NCBI RefSeq assembly: GCF_024166365.1
Contig: NC_064822.1
Coordinates: 108,124,823-108,188,822, forward strand
DNA from: Elephas maximus indicus
Lineage: Eukaryota > Chordata > Mammalia > Proboscidea > Elephantidae
Direction of reading: 5' to 3'
DNA: 64,000 nt
Program-made: the position numbers and the translations under genes
Notes under the pieces: model-generated
Databases searched by the model: none
What the model was told of the DNA's origin: nothing
The model's input: only the letters and a program-made list of their open reading frames with translations
Shown here: positions 20,820 to 34,236 of the stretch, piece after piece
Numbering within the stretch: the stretch's first letter is position 1
How the letters are laid out: the number at the start of each line of letters is the position of its first letter

Positions 20820-23542
20820 CGCCAAGTAGGTGCTGGTGTGCACACGTGCGGGTGCACTTATGCGTGGGTTTGGTCTTCCTGGAAGCTATTTCTGGAGAGT
20901 GATTATCAAGCTAATAGCCATTAAAAATCTGCTAATCAGCTCTATTCCAGAGCTTGCTTTGATTGCAAACTTCTGTTTATCTGAGCATCTGTCACACAAT
21001 TTGATTTTTGTAAAATCATCAGAAAAGGAAATCAGGATTGGGGTTTCTCAATCTGAAAAAAATTTTGCGGAATGTTGTTTCCTGTTCTGGACTGAACCAA
21101 GGGGAAGTTGGCTACCACTTGGGCCTGTACAGGCTTGCCACTCCGGTGCGGCTGATAAAAGGAATGCCAGGTTTATAGACTGCAGAAGCCTCTCAATGGC
21201 AGCCGTAAAGTCCTCTTTGCTTGTAACCCTGTTGCAGAAAAAACTTCAACAATACAGGAAAGACACTGCGGAACATGAATGTGATGTAGGGAAATAGGCA
21301 ACCTCTTACAGAAAGAAGTTGGTGGAAGATGCTGCAAACAAGTTGTCATTTTCCAAATTGGTTCTTTCTTTCCTGTGGAACACAGGAGTGTATCAAAGCC
21401 AGGCAACGAGTAGATGAGAATTTTCTTTCCTGTAACTAGAGTTTTTATACCCATGAACTCTGTCACTTTTATACATGAAACCCCAGACAGAGCATGAGGG
21501 GTTTTAGGAAAGTTCCTCTGTTCCTGGGTTTGTGTGATTTGAGCATCCAACAAATGTTGCACTCAAAGACTACAAAAAGTCAAGATCCAACCTTACATTA
21601 ATTCAGTCAGTTAGTAATCATGTATTGCTCAGTGATTCTGCTAAGCAATTGGGAGAGCAGAGCCCTCACTGATACCCAGAGTTGGACATCAGAAGAGCTG
21701 TCAAGCCTGGCCAGAATCATCACATGCACAGAACATTCGCACAAAACCCAACCACGGTCCTTCCTTTGTCCATGAGGCTAAGTATGTGGGAAAGTTACTA
21801 TGAAATACTAGAATTGAAGTTAAAGTCAGAAGTTCTGAGTTTGAGTCCCACTTTTGCCATTTACTGACTGTGACTTTGAATTAAACTCTGAGGCTCTGTA
21901 TTCTTACTTGTAAAGTGGAAAATTTACATGAAGTGTTTTGAAAACCATGAAGCACAATACTAATATAAGCTACCGTTATTGTTTTGGGCAAAGCAAAAAT
22001 ATCTCCTTTTTCTTCACCCTTGGTATGTTATTCTCTCTTCTGGTGGCTACAACCATCCACCCCGTACAGGTACCATTAGCTACAGAACTCGTATTTCTTT
22101 CCCAGATGCTAGTACAAAGCTACTATGAAATGACATAAAACATAAACTGTGAGTTTAAGTCCCAGTTTTGTTATATTTTAGTTAAATAAACTTGAATAAT
22201 TTATAATCCTTGAGCCTCAGTTTCTTTATCTACAAAAAGGTAATAGTAAGAAGAATGTGGCTGTTGTGAAAACAGAATGAAATAATACACACAACATGCT
22301 AAACATAGTTCCTAGTTAATAGCAGACACTCAATAAATCCTATTTGCCTTCCTGTACCCCCTTCCCCTTGCAGGGGTAAAGGATGGGGAGCTCTTCAAGA
22401 TATTTAATGTACAAGAAGAGAATGCTCAAGGAAGAAAATCCATTTGGCTCCTTGATTTTTTTTTTCCAAAGCTAGTTTGTATAATTATACACATGCAAAT
22501 ACACCATAAAACTAAAAAGCGTTGGAGAGAGTTTCAATCCAAAGCCTAATGCGTTCTTATCTATGGATGTCTGAACAACGCCCTAATTGTCCAACACTCT
22601 GCTATGACTGTGCTGAGGCCATGCCAGCTTCTGGGAGGTCTTAATCCCTATGGGGAAAAAAGGAACAAACATTTACCAAGCATCTACCATGACCCAGACT
22701 TGTGCTGGGCACTCAGCCTGCGTGATTTACTGCTCTATAATATGGCCATCGTGCTGGTCTTCCTTCTGATTCTGTCTGCTAAGTGCCTTCACTTTTTAGA
22801 CCGGTAAGCCAATATTTGTAAGTCTAGTTGAAGAGGAAGAGCCCTTCTCTTTTGAAATGTGGAGCATAGCATTAAGGCTAGTTGGATATTCTATAATATT
22901 ATGTTTTATTTTCACATGTCTTTAATTTCTCCCTTTGCACGATCTAAATATGCTTTTTTTGGACAATATGCTTTTCATTAATTAAGGGAGTAAAATGGTA
23001 GTTAAGAATCTTGATTCTGACAGTGCCTTTTTACCACTGATTTCCATTGTGATCCTCAATTTCTTCATTTATAAAATGAGACCATTTATCCTGGCTGCCC
23101 CTTGCCCCACGAGGATACTGGCCTGTTGGTGTAAACGGGTTTTTAAGCTTTGCTATCTCTAAAAACAAAACAGGGATCCTGTAGAGCAAAATCTTTCTGC
23201 TCCCCAGTTTTTCTCTCAACAATCTGCTAGCAAGCCCAGAATCCCAAATGCACCCTCACAGGTTTTCAAGAGCATGCCCCTGGCCTGTGGGCAGAATAGT
23301 GAGCCCCGAATTTTCAGCAGAGAGGGATTAACTGGTTAACAATGGGAAATAAACTAAATTCTCGACCAGATGTGTATGCTCACCCCAGATTCTCCCAGTT
23401 GGAATTAGTTTGTCCCTTCTGCCCTCCCTTAGCTGTGTATGTACCTCCCTTACAGCTAACATCACAGTCCTCTTGTATAATGACAAGCAGTGTCCCTGGA
23501 CCTCTGCAGGGCAGAGCCAAGGTCCTATTTATTTTTCACATC
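20820..23542. other. KRT2 upstream region with MIR remnants
   Basis: Mostly unique sequence. Antisense MIR-like pieces are visible at about 21830-21960, 22115-22345 and 22990-23100 (for example 'ccttgagcctcagtttcttt' near 22209). No exon was found. Epidermal enhancers could lie here but none can be named from sequence alone. Confidence 0.5.
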
Positions 23543-23553
23543 AAATTCCACCC

Positions 23554-24247
23554 ACCTTGTGGCGCCTGGGGTCTTAAATGCTAACAAGTGGCCATCTAAG
23601 ATGCATCAATTGGTCTCAACCCACCTGGATCAAAGGAGAATGAAGAACACCAAGGTCACACGACAACTATGAGCCCAAGAGACAGAAAGGGCCACAGGAA
23701 CCAGAGACTTACATCATCCTGAGACCAGAAGAACGAGATGGTGCCCAGCCACAACCGATGACTGCCCTGACAGGGAGCACAACAGAGACTTCCTGAGGGA
23801 GCAGGAGAACAGTGGGATGCAGACCCCAAAGTCTCATAAAAGATCAGACTTAATGGTCTGACTGAGACTAGAAGAATCCCGGCGGTCATGCTCCCCAAAC
23901 CTTCTGTTGGCCCAGGACAGGAACCATTCCCAAAGACTACTCATCAGACATGGAAGGGACTGGACAATGGGTTGGAGAGAGATGCTGAGAAAGAGTGAGC
24001 TACTTGTATCAGGTGGACACTTGAGACTGTACTGGCATCTCCTGTCTGGAGGGGAGATGGGAGGGTAGAGAGGGTTAGAAACTGGCAAAACGGTCATGAA
24101 AGAAGAGACTGGAAGAAGGGAACGGGCTGACTCATTAGGGGGAGACTAAATGGGAGTGCGTAGTAAGGTGTACATAAGCTTATATGTGACAGACTGACTT
24201 AATTGTAACTTTCACTTAAAGCACAATAAAAATTATTAAAAAAAAAA
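23554..24247 (+). mobile_element. 5'-truncated young L1, 3' UTR only
   Basis: Matches the 3' UTR of the large L1 at 26678-34236 almost word for word ('tggtctcaacccacctggat', 'aggtggacacttgagactgt', 'aaagcacaataaaaattatt' plus poly-A). 'aaattccaccc' flanks it at 23543-23553 and 24248-24258, an 11-bp target duplication. Confidence 0.9.
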
Positions 24248-24258
24248 AAATTCCACCC

Positions 24259-26666
24259 CCTTAGCACAAAGTCATCACTCAGATAATAAGCCTATGATTC
24301 TGAGGTCATCTCTGTGGGTTTTGGTTTGGAATGCAGGGTTCCCTGATGTATGCATGTGAATGTTAGTGATGTTCTGAGTCTTCACAGCCTTTCAAGTACC
24401 TGTTCCCACCTGGAAAGCTGTCTCAAGTTTCTGTCCCAACCCAATCAGGGGTTTCCCTCCCAGGCCAGTGGAATTCATCTCTCCTTCCCAAAGACTCAAA
24501 GCATTGGCTAAACAGGGCTGCCGAACCTCCATGCCATCTGGCTCACACTGCTCTGGAATGAAAGAAAATCAAGGGTACGAGTTTTAAAATAAATAAATAA
24601 AACAAAAAGCCCTCCTGTCCCAGCCCCTGCTGCTGGGTTCAGGCTGCTCGAGGAAGTGAAACTCCACAGAGATGCAATAACGTCAACAGAGAAGACACTC
24701 AACAAGAGGTGGAGACAAGCTGGCCAGCAGGACAGCCCCAAAGCCAAAGACTCCCTAGTGGTGGTGTCCAGTTCCTGCACTGCCCACTACCCTGGCACAT
24801 CCATCCCAGAGTGCAGATCCTGCTCCACAGAGCTCCCAGCTTCGGTAGGTCCAAGGGAAGGTGGGACAGGAGGCTTACAGGCACCCAACAGAAGCCACTT
24901 GCTCAATGTTTCCCTCCAGGGCATTTTTTATAAATTATTATTTTGAAACTGCTTGCTCAGTCTGTAGTTCCAGCCCCTGACCTAGTTCTCCATTGCAGCC
25001 CCTCCTTTCTTACCTAACATGTCCTTTTCTTTTCTTACAGTGAAGCTTGTGCTATTGATTTAAGTCACCCTCACCAAACTAGTTGTTACTGAGAAAAGAG
25101 GCTGGCAGGCAGCCAGGCTCACCCACAGCATGAAGTACTCAATGCTGCCACTACACAGAACCCCATCCTAAAGGAAAAGATCCCAGGACATACATGCCAG
25201 ACTTACCTGGAACGCAGGGTCTGCTCACTACCCGAAAATAATGCCGACCCAGAAAAAGAGGAGAAAGGAGGGCAGAAGAACTCCCCAGCACACAACAAGG
25301 ACTAGATGCATGTTGGCTGAGCTAGTGAAACAACCCCAGAGCAATGACATCAAATCAATGAATGAGCCCCCAGTATTGTACTTGTTACATAATAACTACT
25401 GAAGAAAAGTCACTTCCTTTCCCATTGCTGTAGCCATAGATGCCATGTATTGTTCTGATTTTCTAATTGGGGCCCCAGCAGATATGATCCAGAAAATGGG
25501 AAGTGAGAATTTCTAGCTTTGATCTCAAGGGGATCCACAGCTCAGTTAACCCAGTTGCATGTAATGGGCTGTGTACAACTCACTGGGGCTTGTTCCTTGT
25601 TTGCTAAAATGCTGTCTAGTTAATGGCATTGCTCTGATATGTGTGCATGTTTGTTTCTACCCACAATATGTCTTCATTCACACAGAGAGAGCTGCAAAAT
25701 GGTCATCCGTGAAATGCTCTTGCTTTCCCAGCCCAAATCCCCTTGCAGCCAAATGATTTCTCTGGACCAAGTTCTCCTCTCCCTCTGGCACCAATATTCT
25801 TACTTTTGCCCATTACCCCTATAGCCACCTACGGCAATACATAGAACGAAAACACAATTGTCGAATATGTTATCCCACCTCGGTTGTTATTGCAGAAACG
25901 TGAGATCATCACAGCCATACCACTCATGTCTTCCTAGCAATTCAAAGACTCCTCCAGGTTTTCCCAGAGTTAATGCTGCCCCCTTCTTATTTGCCCCCTC
26001 CAATTTAGGTACTCCGTTCTCTAATTTTATTTGCCCTGCTGCCATTGACAGCTATAATTCACACTTCAGTGCCTCTATCTGGATACCTGCCATTCTTCAG
26101 CAGTGCCCCTGTGGGCCCACAGGGAGCTTGATCAGAACTTTTCAGAGCACCACCTCACCCTTTCTCATCATTAAGGATGCCTCCCTCCCACTCCCCTCCC
26201 CACCCCAATATGAGCTCTTTTACTGCTTTCTAGTCTTCCTGTGTTGGGTTGGCTGGGGATAAAGGTAGGAAGAGGCAGGTAGGAAAACAGAGAGAGACGG
26301 AGAAAGGAAAAAAGTAAGAATGAAAACTCCTGCTACTCGGAGTCTAACAACAAAGCTCTTAGAGACACCTTGAGACCTATGGGTGCTGGAATGCCTAACT
26401 CTGGCAAGAATGGCCAAACCCTTGATTGATTCTTGGTGATCTGCTTGCTACAGACATTTTTAATCAAGAAAAAAAAAAAAAAGATAAATGTTCAAAATAA
26501 TCTGGGTGGATTTTTTTTTTTTCACATAAAAAAATCATGGGTTTCCCAAACTCTTCTCTTAAATTCTAAAAAAGTACACGGAATCATTGTTAATTAACCA
26601 GTTGGTTTTTGCTTAATAGAGATAACACAGTCTTTCATTTGGATGCGTTAAATTTATGACATTCAT
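24259..26666. other. Intergenic, mostly unique
   Basis: No gene is recognised. A-rich runs at about 24585-24605 and 26468-26482 may be old retroelement tails. The frames are short and overlap. Confidence 0.5.
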
Positions 26667-27989
26667 ATTACACTTTTGAGAGGCAGGGCCAAGATGGCAG
26701 AATAGCCAGATGCTGCCAAAGATCCCTCTTACAACAAAGACCTGAAAAAACAAATGAAATACTTATATTTATGACAAGCTAGGAGCTCTGAACATCAAAG
26801 GCAAAGTTAGAAAATGAACTGAGCAGCAGGGGGAGGGAGAGACTGTTCAGAAGTGGAGAGGAGTTACCAGACCTGAATTGCTGGGATCCCTCAAGCACCA
26901 TTCCTGGGAGCGGCTGTGGCAGGTTAGTAGTAGCGTTCGGCCACAGTTTCTTCAGGGAAAAGAAGCCAGCCACACAGCCTACTCACACCTCCGGAACCAG
27001 AGAAGAACGGTGCTCTCGGCAAAAGCCAAGTACTTGCATATATTTTACTGGGCTCTCTGCCCCCAAGCTGGGTTCAGTGACTGTTGATTTCCTTGGGCCT
27101 GAGATAGGTCCTGTTGAGCCCCCTGAGCCTTTCTTCTGGCCTTGGAGAAGGAACAAATTTACAACTGGGGGAAAAGATAATTTGCCAGCTCCACTAATCT
27201 GAGGAACTCAGGACAGAAGCAACTCCTGTCCAGGCATAAACGGTCTGTGGACTTTGAATACCTTTCCCCTCTGCATGGACCTGTGTGGGCCTATTTCAGG
27301 TGAATAGGCTCTTGTTAGCAGACTCCAACTGTTTCAGCTGTGCAAAAGAGAGGTGGATGTTTGATATTTGACACCACTTTCCCTATTAAACAGGGTCCTC
27401 ACCTACCCATATCAGAGGCCTAAGGACTGGTGTCTGCACTCATGTCACAGTGGCAGGGGTCCAAGGATAACTGGTACCTCTCAGTCCTTACAACCAAAAG
27501 CATTGGGTGTCCATGGTCCATCTGCAGAACCCCCTCACCCCCCATCTGTACACTGTAGGGAACAAGGACATGCTTTCCTCACAGACACTCAGAGGACAGT
27601 TCTCAGCCCCCTGCCTTGTTCAGAGCGTGACCCCCTGCTGCAACCAGATACCAGTACCTACACCAATCACCCCTGCCCCTCTAAGACTGTAGGACAAAGC
27701 CTGTACCACACATTTGATGACCAGCTACCTGGACAACTGAACTGAATATGTACAAGAAAACTGAATGGACTCCTAGACTGATATACCTGATAACAGCTCT
27801 AGCCATCTGGTGACAGGGTGTCAGAGCTTCAAGGGTGAAAACAATCAAGCTATCTCACTCAAGCAACCCATTTGGACATATTAAAACAAAACAAAGTAAG
27901 AAGCTAAGATACAGTAAGCAAACATAAAATGAACTAATACAATAACTTATACACGGCTCTGAGACAACGGTCAATATAAAATCACATAA

Positions 27990-29128
27990 TGAAACAGACC
28001 ATGCTCACTTCAACAAGCTCTCAAAACAAAGAATCAAGGGATCTTCAGGATGAAGGTGCCTTCCTCGAATTACGGATGCAGAACACAAGAGATTAATATA
28101 CAGAACTCTTCAAGACATCAGGAAAAAGATTAGGAAAGAGATCAGGCAATAAGCGGAACAAGCCAAGGAACACACAGATAAAGAAGTTGGAGAAATTAAA
28201 AAGGTTATTCAAGACAATAATGAAAAATTTAACTAGCTGCAAGAATCCACAGAGAGACAGCAATCAGAAATTCAGAAGATTAACAATAAAATTACACAAT
28301 TAGACAACTCAGTAGAAAGTCAGAGGAGCAGAATTGAGCAAGTGGAAGGCAGAATTGGTGAGCTTGAAGATAAAACACTTGGCACCAACATATTTGAAGA
28401 AAAAACAGACAAAAGAATTTTTAAAAAATGAAGAAACCTTAAGAATCACGTGGGCCTCTATCAAGAGAAATAACTTATGAGTGACTGGAGTACAAGCACA
28501 GGGAGGGATAACAGAAAATACAGACAGAATTGTTGAAGATTTGTGGGCAGAAAACTTCCCTGAGATCATGAAAGATGAGACGATATCTCTCCAAGATGCT
28601 CATGGAAGTCAACATAAGGTAGGTCTTAAAAGAAAGTCACCAAGATGTATAATAATCAAACTTGCCAAAACCAAAGATAAAGAGAGAATTTTAGGAGCTG
28701 CTAGGGATAAATGAAAAGTCACCTACAAAGGAGAGTCAATAAGAATAAGCTCAGACTACTCAGCAGAAACCATGCAGGCAAGAAGGCAAAGGGATGACTT
28801 ATATAAAGCACTGAAGAAAAATAATTGCCAGCCAAGAATCATATATCCAGAAAAACTGTCTCTCAAGTATGAAAGTGAAATCAGGACATTTACAGATAAA
28901 CAGAAGTTTAGAGAATTTGTAAAAATTCAAACCAAAACTACAAGAAATATTAAAGGGAGTTCTTTGGTTAGAAAATCAATAATATCAGGTATCAACCCAA
29001 GACTAGAACACTGGACAGAGCAATCAGAGGTCAACCCAGACAGGGAAATCACAAAAATAAATCAAAATTTAAAAAACTCTCAAAAGAGGGAAACTGCAAT
29101 GATATTATGCAAAAGAAGACAACATTAA
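27990..29128 (+). pseudogene. L1 ORF1 (RNA-binding/coiled-coil protein), broken
   Basis: Open pieces at 28481-28714 and 28772-29128 carry the ORF1 signature (near 28670 'KTKDKERILGAARDK'; near 28772 'MQARRQRDDLYKALK'; 'YPEKLSLKYESEIRTF'). A coiled-coil-like stretch lies upstream. In-frame stops separate the pieces. The start is approximate. Confidence 0.75.
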
Positions 29129-29428
29129 AACAAGAAAGAGGGACTAAGAAATGTAGTCATAGACCTTTCAAATGGAGAGGAAGACAAGGCGATATAAAGA
29201 AATAAAAGTTATGTTTAAACTTAGAAAAATAGGGGTAAATGTTAAGGTAACCACAAAGGAGACTAACTATCCTACTCATTAAAATAAAACACAAGAAAAA
29301 AATACAGACTCAGCTGAAACAAAATCAACAACAACAAATATGAGGAAATGATAATATATAAACTACCCAGCACAGAAAATTAAGTGGGAAAAAGAAACTG
29401 TCAACAATACACAAAAAAAGACATCAAA

Positions 29429-32400
29429 ATGACAGCACTAATCTCATACCTATCCATAATTACACTGAATGTAAATGGACTAAATGCACGAATAAAGAGA
29501 CAGTGGTAGAATGGATTAAAAAACAGGGTCCATCTATATGCTGCCTACAAGAGATGCACCTTAGACTTAGAGACACAAACAAACAAAAACTCAAAGGATG
29601 GAAAAAAATATACCAAGCAAACAATCAAAAAAGAGCAGGGGTGGCAATATTAATTTCTGACAAAATAGACGTTAAAGTTAAATCCACCGAAAAGGATAAG
29701 GAAGGACACTATATAATGATTAAAGGGACAATATCCCATTTTTTTATACCATATGGATATAACCATATTAAATATTTATGCACCCAATGACAGGGCTGCA
29801 AGATACATAAAACAAACTCTATCAGCATTGAAAAGTAAGATAGACAGCTCCACAATTCTAGTAGGAGACTTCAACACACCACTTTCAGTGAAGGACAGGA
29901 CATCCAGAAAGAAGCTCAATAAAGACATGCAAGATCTAAATCCCACAACCAACCAAATTGACCTCATAGACATATACAGAACACTCTACCCAACAGCAGT
30001 CAAGTATACTTTCTTTTCTAGTGCACATGGAACATTCTCTAGAATAGACCACATATGAGGTCATAAAGCAAGGCTTAGCAGAATCCAAAACATTGAAATA
30101 TTATAAAGCATCTTCTCTGACCATAAGACCATCAAAGTAGAAACCAATAGCAGAAAAAGCAGGGAAAAGAAATCAAACACTTGGAAGCTGAACAATACCC
30201 TGTCCAAAAAGACTGGGTTATGGAAGACATTAAGAATAGAAAAAAGAAATTCATAGAATTTCTCTGAGAATTTCCTCTGAGCATTGCTCAGAGGTCAATT
30301 TATATCAATAAATGCACACATACAAAAAGAAGAAAGGGCCAAAATCAAAGAATTATCCCTACAACTTAAACAAATAGAAAGAGAGCAACAAAAGAAACCC
30401 TCAGGTACCAGAAGAAAACAAATAATAAAAATTGGAGCACAATTAAATGAAATAGAAAAGAGAAAAACAATTGAAAGAATTAGCAAGACCAAAAGCTGGT
30501 TCTTTGAAAAAATTAACAAAATTGGTAAACCATTCGCCAAACTGATGAAAGAAAAACAGGAGAGGAAGCAAATAACCAGAAAAAGAAATGAGTTGGGCAA
30601 TTTTACAACAGACCCAACTGAAATTAGCAGAATCATATCAGATTACTATGAAAAATTGTACTCTAACAAATTTGAAAACCTAGAAGAAATGGATGAATTC
30701 CTAGAAACAAACTGCCTACCTAAACTAACACAAACAGAGGTAGAACAACTAAATTGGCCCAGTAACAAAAGAAGAGATTGAAAAGGTAATCAAAAAACTC
30801 CCAACAACAAAAAAAAACCCTGGCCAGGACAGCTTCATTGCAGAGTTCTACCAAACTTTCAGAGAAGGGCTAACACCAGTAATACTAAAGGCGTTTCAGA
30901 GCATAGGAAAGGATGGGATACTACCAAATTCATTCTATGAAGCCAGCAAATCCCTGATACCAAAACCAGGTAAAAACACCACAAAAAAAGGAAATTGCAG
31001 ACATATATCCCTCGTGAACTTAGAAGCAAAAATATTCAACAAAATTCTAGCCAATAGAATTCAACAGCATATAAAAAAACTAATTCACCATGACCAAGTG
31101 GGATTCATATCAGGTATGCAGGGATGGTTCAACACTAGAAAACAATTAATGTAACCCATCATATAAATAAAACAAAAGACAAGAATCGCATGATTTTATT
31201 AATTGATGCAGAAAAGGTATTTGAGAAAGTTCAACACTCATTCATGATAAAAACTCTCAGCAAAATAGGAATAGAAGGAAAATTCCTCAACATAATCAAA
31301 CAGCATTTATACAAAGCCAACAGCTAACATCATCCTAAATGGACTGAGTCTGAAAACATTCCCTTTGAGATCGGGAACCAGACAAGGATGCCCTATATCA
31401 CCACTCTTATTCAACATTGTGCTGGAGGTTCTAGCCAGAGCAATTAGGCTAGATAAAGAAATAAAGGGCATCCGGATTGTAAGGAAGAAGCAAAAGTATC
31501 TCTATTTGTGTATGACATGATCTTATACACAGAAAACCCCAAAGAATCCTCAAGAAAACTACTGAAACTAATAGAAGCGTTCATCAGAGTATCAGGATAC
31601 AAGATAAACATACAAAAATCAGTTGGATTCCTCTACAGCAACAAAAAGAACATCAAAGAGGAAGTCACCAAATCAATACCATTTACAGTAGCCCCCAAGA
31701 AGATAAAATACTTAGGAATAAATCTTACCAGAGATGCAAAAGATCTATACAAAGAAAACTACAAGACGCTACTGCAAGAAACCAAAAGAGACCTACATAA
31801 GTGGAAAAACATACCTTGCTCATGGATAGGAAGACTTAACATTGTAAAAATGTCTATTCTGCCAAAAGCCATCTATAGATACAATGCAATTCTGATCCAA
31901 ATTCCAATGATATTTTTTAATGAGATAGAGTAACAAATCACCAACTTCATATGGAAGGGAAAGAGGACATGATAAGTAAAGCATTACTGAAAAAGAAGAA
32001 CAAAGTGGGAGGCCTTGCCCTACCTGATTTTAGAACCTATTATACCACCACAGTAGTCAGAACAGCCTGGTACTGGTACAACAACAGATACATGGACCAA
32101 AGGATCGGAATTGAGAATCCAGACATAAATCTATCCACATATGAGCAGTTGATATTTGACAAAGGCCCAAAGTCAGTTAAATGGGGAAAAGACAGTCCTT
32201 TTTAACAAATGGTGCTAGCATAACTGGATATCCACCTGCAAAAAAATGAAACAAGACCCCTACGTCACACCAAGCACAAAAACAAACTCAAAATAGATCA
32301 AAGACCCAAATACAAAATCTAAAACGATAAAGATCATGGAAGAAAAAATAGGGACAATGCTAGGAGCCCTAATACATGGCAAAACAATATGCAAAGCATT

Positions 32401-33237
32401 ATAGACAGTGCAGAAGAGAAACCAGATAACTGGGAGCTCCTAAAAATCAAACACCTATGCTCATCTAAAGACTTCACCAAAAGAGTAAAAAGACCACCTA
32501 CAGACTGGGAAAGAATTTTCAGCTATGACATCTCCGACCAGCACCTGATCTCTAAAATCTATATGACTCTTTTCAAACTCGACCACAAAAAGACAAACAA
32601 CCCAATCAAAAAGTGGGCAAAGGATATGAACACACACTTCACTAAAGAAGATATTTAGGCAGCTAACAGATACATGAGAAAATGCTCTCGATCATTAGCC
32701 ATTAGAGAAATGCAAGTTAAAACTACGATGAGATTCCATCTCAATCCAACAAGGCTGGCATTAATCCAAAAAACACAAAATAATAAATGTTGGAGAGGCT
32801 GCGGAGAGATTGGAACTCTTATACACTGCTGGTGGGAATGTAAGATGGTACAACCACTTTGGAAATCTATCTGGCGTTTTCTTAAAAAGTTAGAAATAGA
32901 ACTACCATACAACCCAGAAATCCCATTCCTCGGAATATACACTAGAGAAATAAGAGCCTTTACACAAACAGATATATGCACACCCATGTTTATTGCAGCT
33001 CTGTTTACAATACCAAAAAGTTGGAAGCAACCAAGGTGTCCATCAACGGATGAATGGTTAAGTAAATTATGGTATATTCACACAATGGAATACTACGCAT
33101 CGATAAAGAACAGTGACGAATCTGTGAAACATTTCATAACATGGAGAAACCTGGAAGGCATTATGCTGAGTGAAATTAGTCAGAGGGAAAAGGACAAATA
33201 TCGTATAAGACCACTATTAAAAGATCTTGAGAAATAG
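29429..33237 (+). pseudogene. L1 ORF2 (endonuclease/reverse transcriptase), broken
   Basis: The ATG at 29429 begins the usual ORF2 start ('MTALISYLSIITLNVNGL'). Visible parts are endonuclease blocks (CCLQE near 29540; 'NIYAPND' near 29766), reverse transcriptase pieces at 30284-30781 and 31508-32205, and the C-terminal region at 32389-33237 with '[16 protein letters not shown]'. The catalytic FADD position reads FVYD near 31506, so one active-site Asp is lost. Several stops and frame shifts remain. The length matches an ordinary ORF2. Confidence 0.85.
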
Positions 33238-34236
33238 TATAAACTGAGAAGAACACATACTTTTGTGGTTACGAGGGGGGGAGGGAGGGAGGGTGGGAGA
33301 GGGTTTCTTACTGATTAGTTAATAGATAAGAACTACTTTAGGTGAAGGGAAGGATAATACTCAATACACGGAAGGTCAGCTCAACTGGACTGGACCAAAA
33401 GCAAAGAAGTTTCAGGGATAAACTGAATGCTTCAAAGGTCAGCAGAGCAAAGGTGGGGGTTTGGGGACTATGGCTTAAGGGGACTTCTAAGTCAATTGGC
33501 AAAATAATTCTATTATGAAAACATTCTGCATCCTACTTTGAAATGTGGCATCTGGGGTCTTAAATGCTAACAAGTGGCCATCTAAGATGCATCAATTGGT
33601 CTCAATCCACCTGGATCAAAGGAGAATGAAGAACACCAAGGTCACACGACAACTAAGAGCCCAAGAGACAGAAAGGGCCACATGAACCAGAGACCTACAT
33701 TATCCTGAGACCAGAAGAACTAGTTGGTGCCCGGCCACAATCAATGACTGCCCTGACAGGGAGCACAACAGAGAACTCCTGAGGGAACAGGAGATCAGTG
33801 GGATGCAGACCCCAAATTCTCATAAAAAGACCATACTTAATGGTCTGACTGAGACTAGAGGAATCCCGGCGGTCATGGTCCCCAAACCTTCTGTTGGCCC
33901 AGGACAGGAACCATTCCCAAAGACTACTCATCAGACATGGAAGGGACTGGACAATGGGTTGGAGAGAGAAGCTGAGGAAGAGTGAGCTACTTGTATCAGG
34001 TGGACACTTGAGACTGTATTGGCATCTCCTGTCTGGAGGGGAGATGGGAGGGTAGAGAGGGTTAGAAACTGGCAAAATCGTCATGAAAGGAGAGACTGGA
34101 AGGAGGGAATGGGCTGACTCATTAGGGTGAGAGTAACTGGGAGTATGGAGTAAGGTTGTATATAAGCTTATATGTGACAGACTGACTTGATTTGTAAACT
34201 TTCACTTAAAGCACAATAAAAATTATTAAAAAAAGA

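Larger units (their letters stand above)
26678..34236 (+). mobile_element. Nearly full-length but inactive L1
   Basis: It begins with an L1-type 5' UTR ('ggccaagatggcagaatagc' near 26688), followed by an ORF1 region, ORF2, a 3' UTR with G-rich tract ('gagggagggagggtggg' near 33279) and AATAAA. ORF1 and ORF2 are split by many stops. 'attacactttt' at 26667-26677 and 'attatactttt' at 35862-35872 form a near-perfect target duplication around this element together with the second L1 in its tail. Confidence 0.88.

Noticed and set aside
29776-29973. Minus-strand frame inside L1 ORF2
   Set aside because: Antisense shadow of the L1 endonuclease region.
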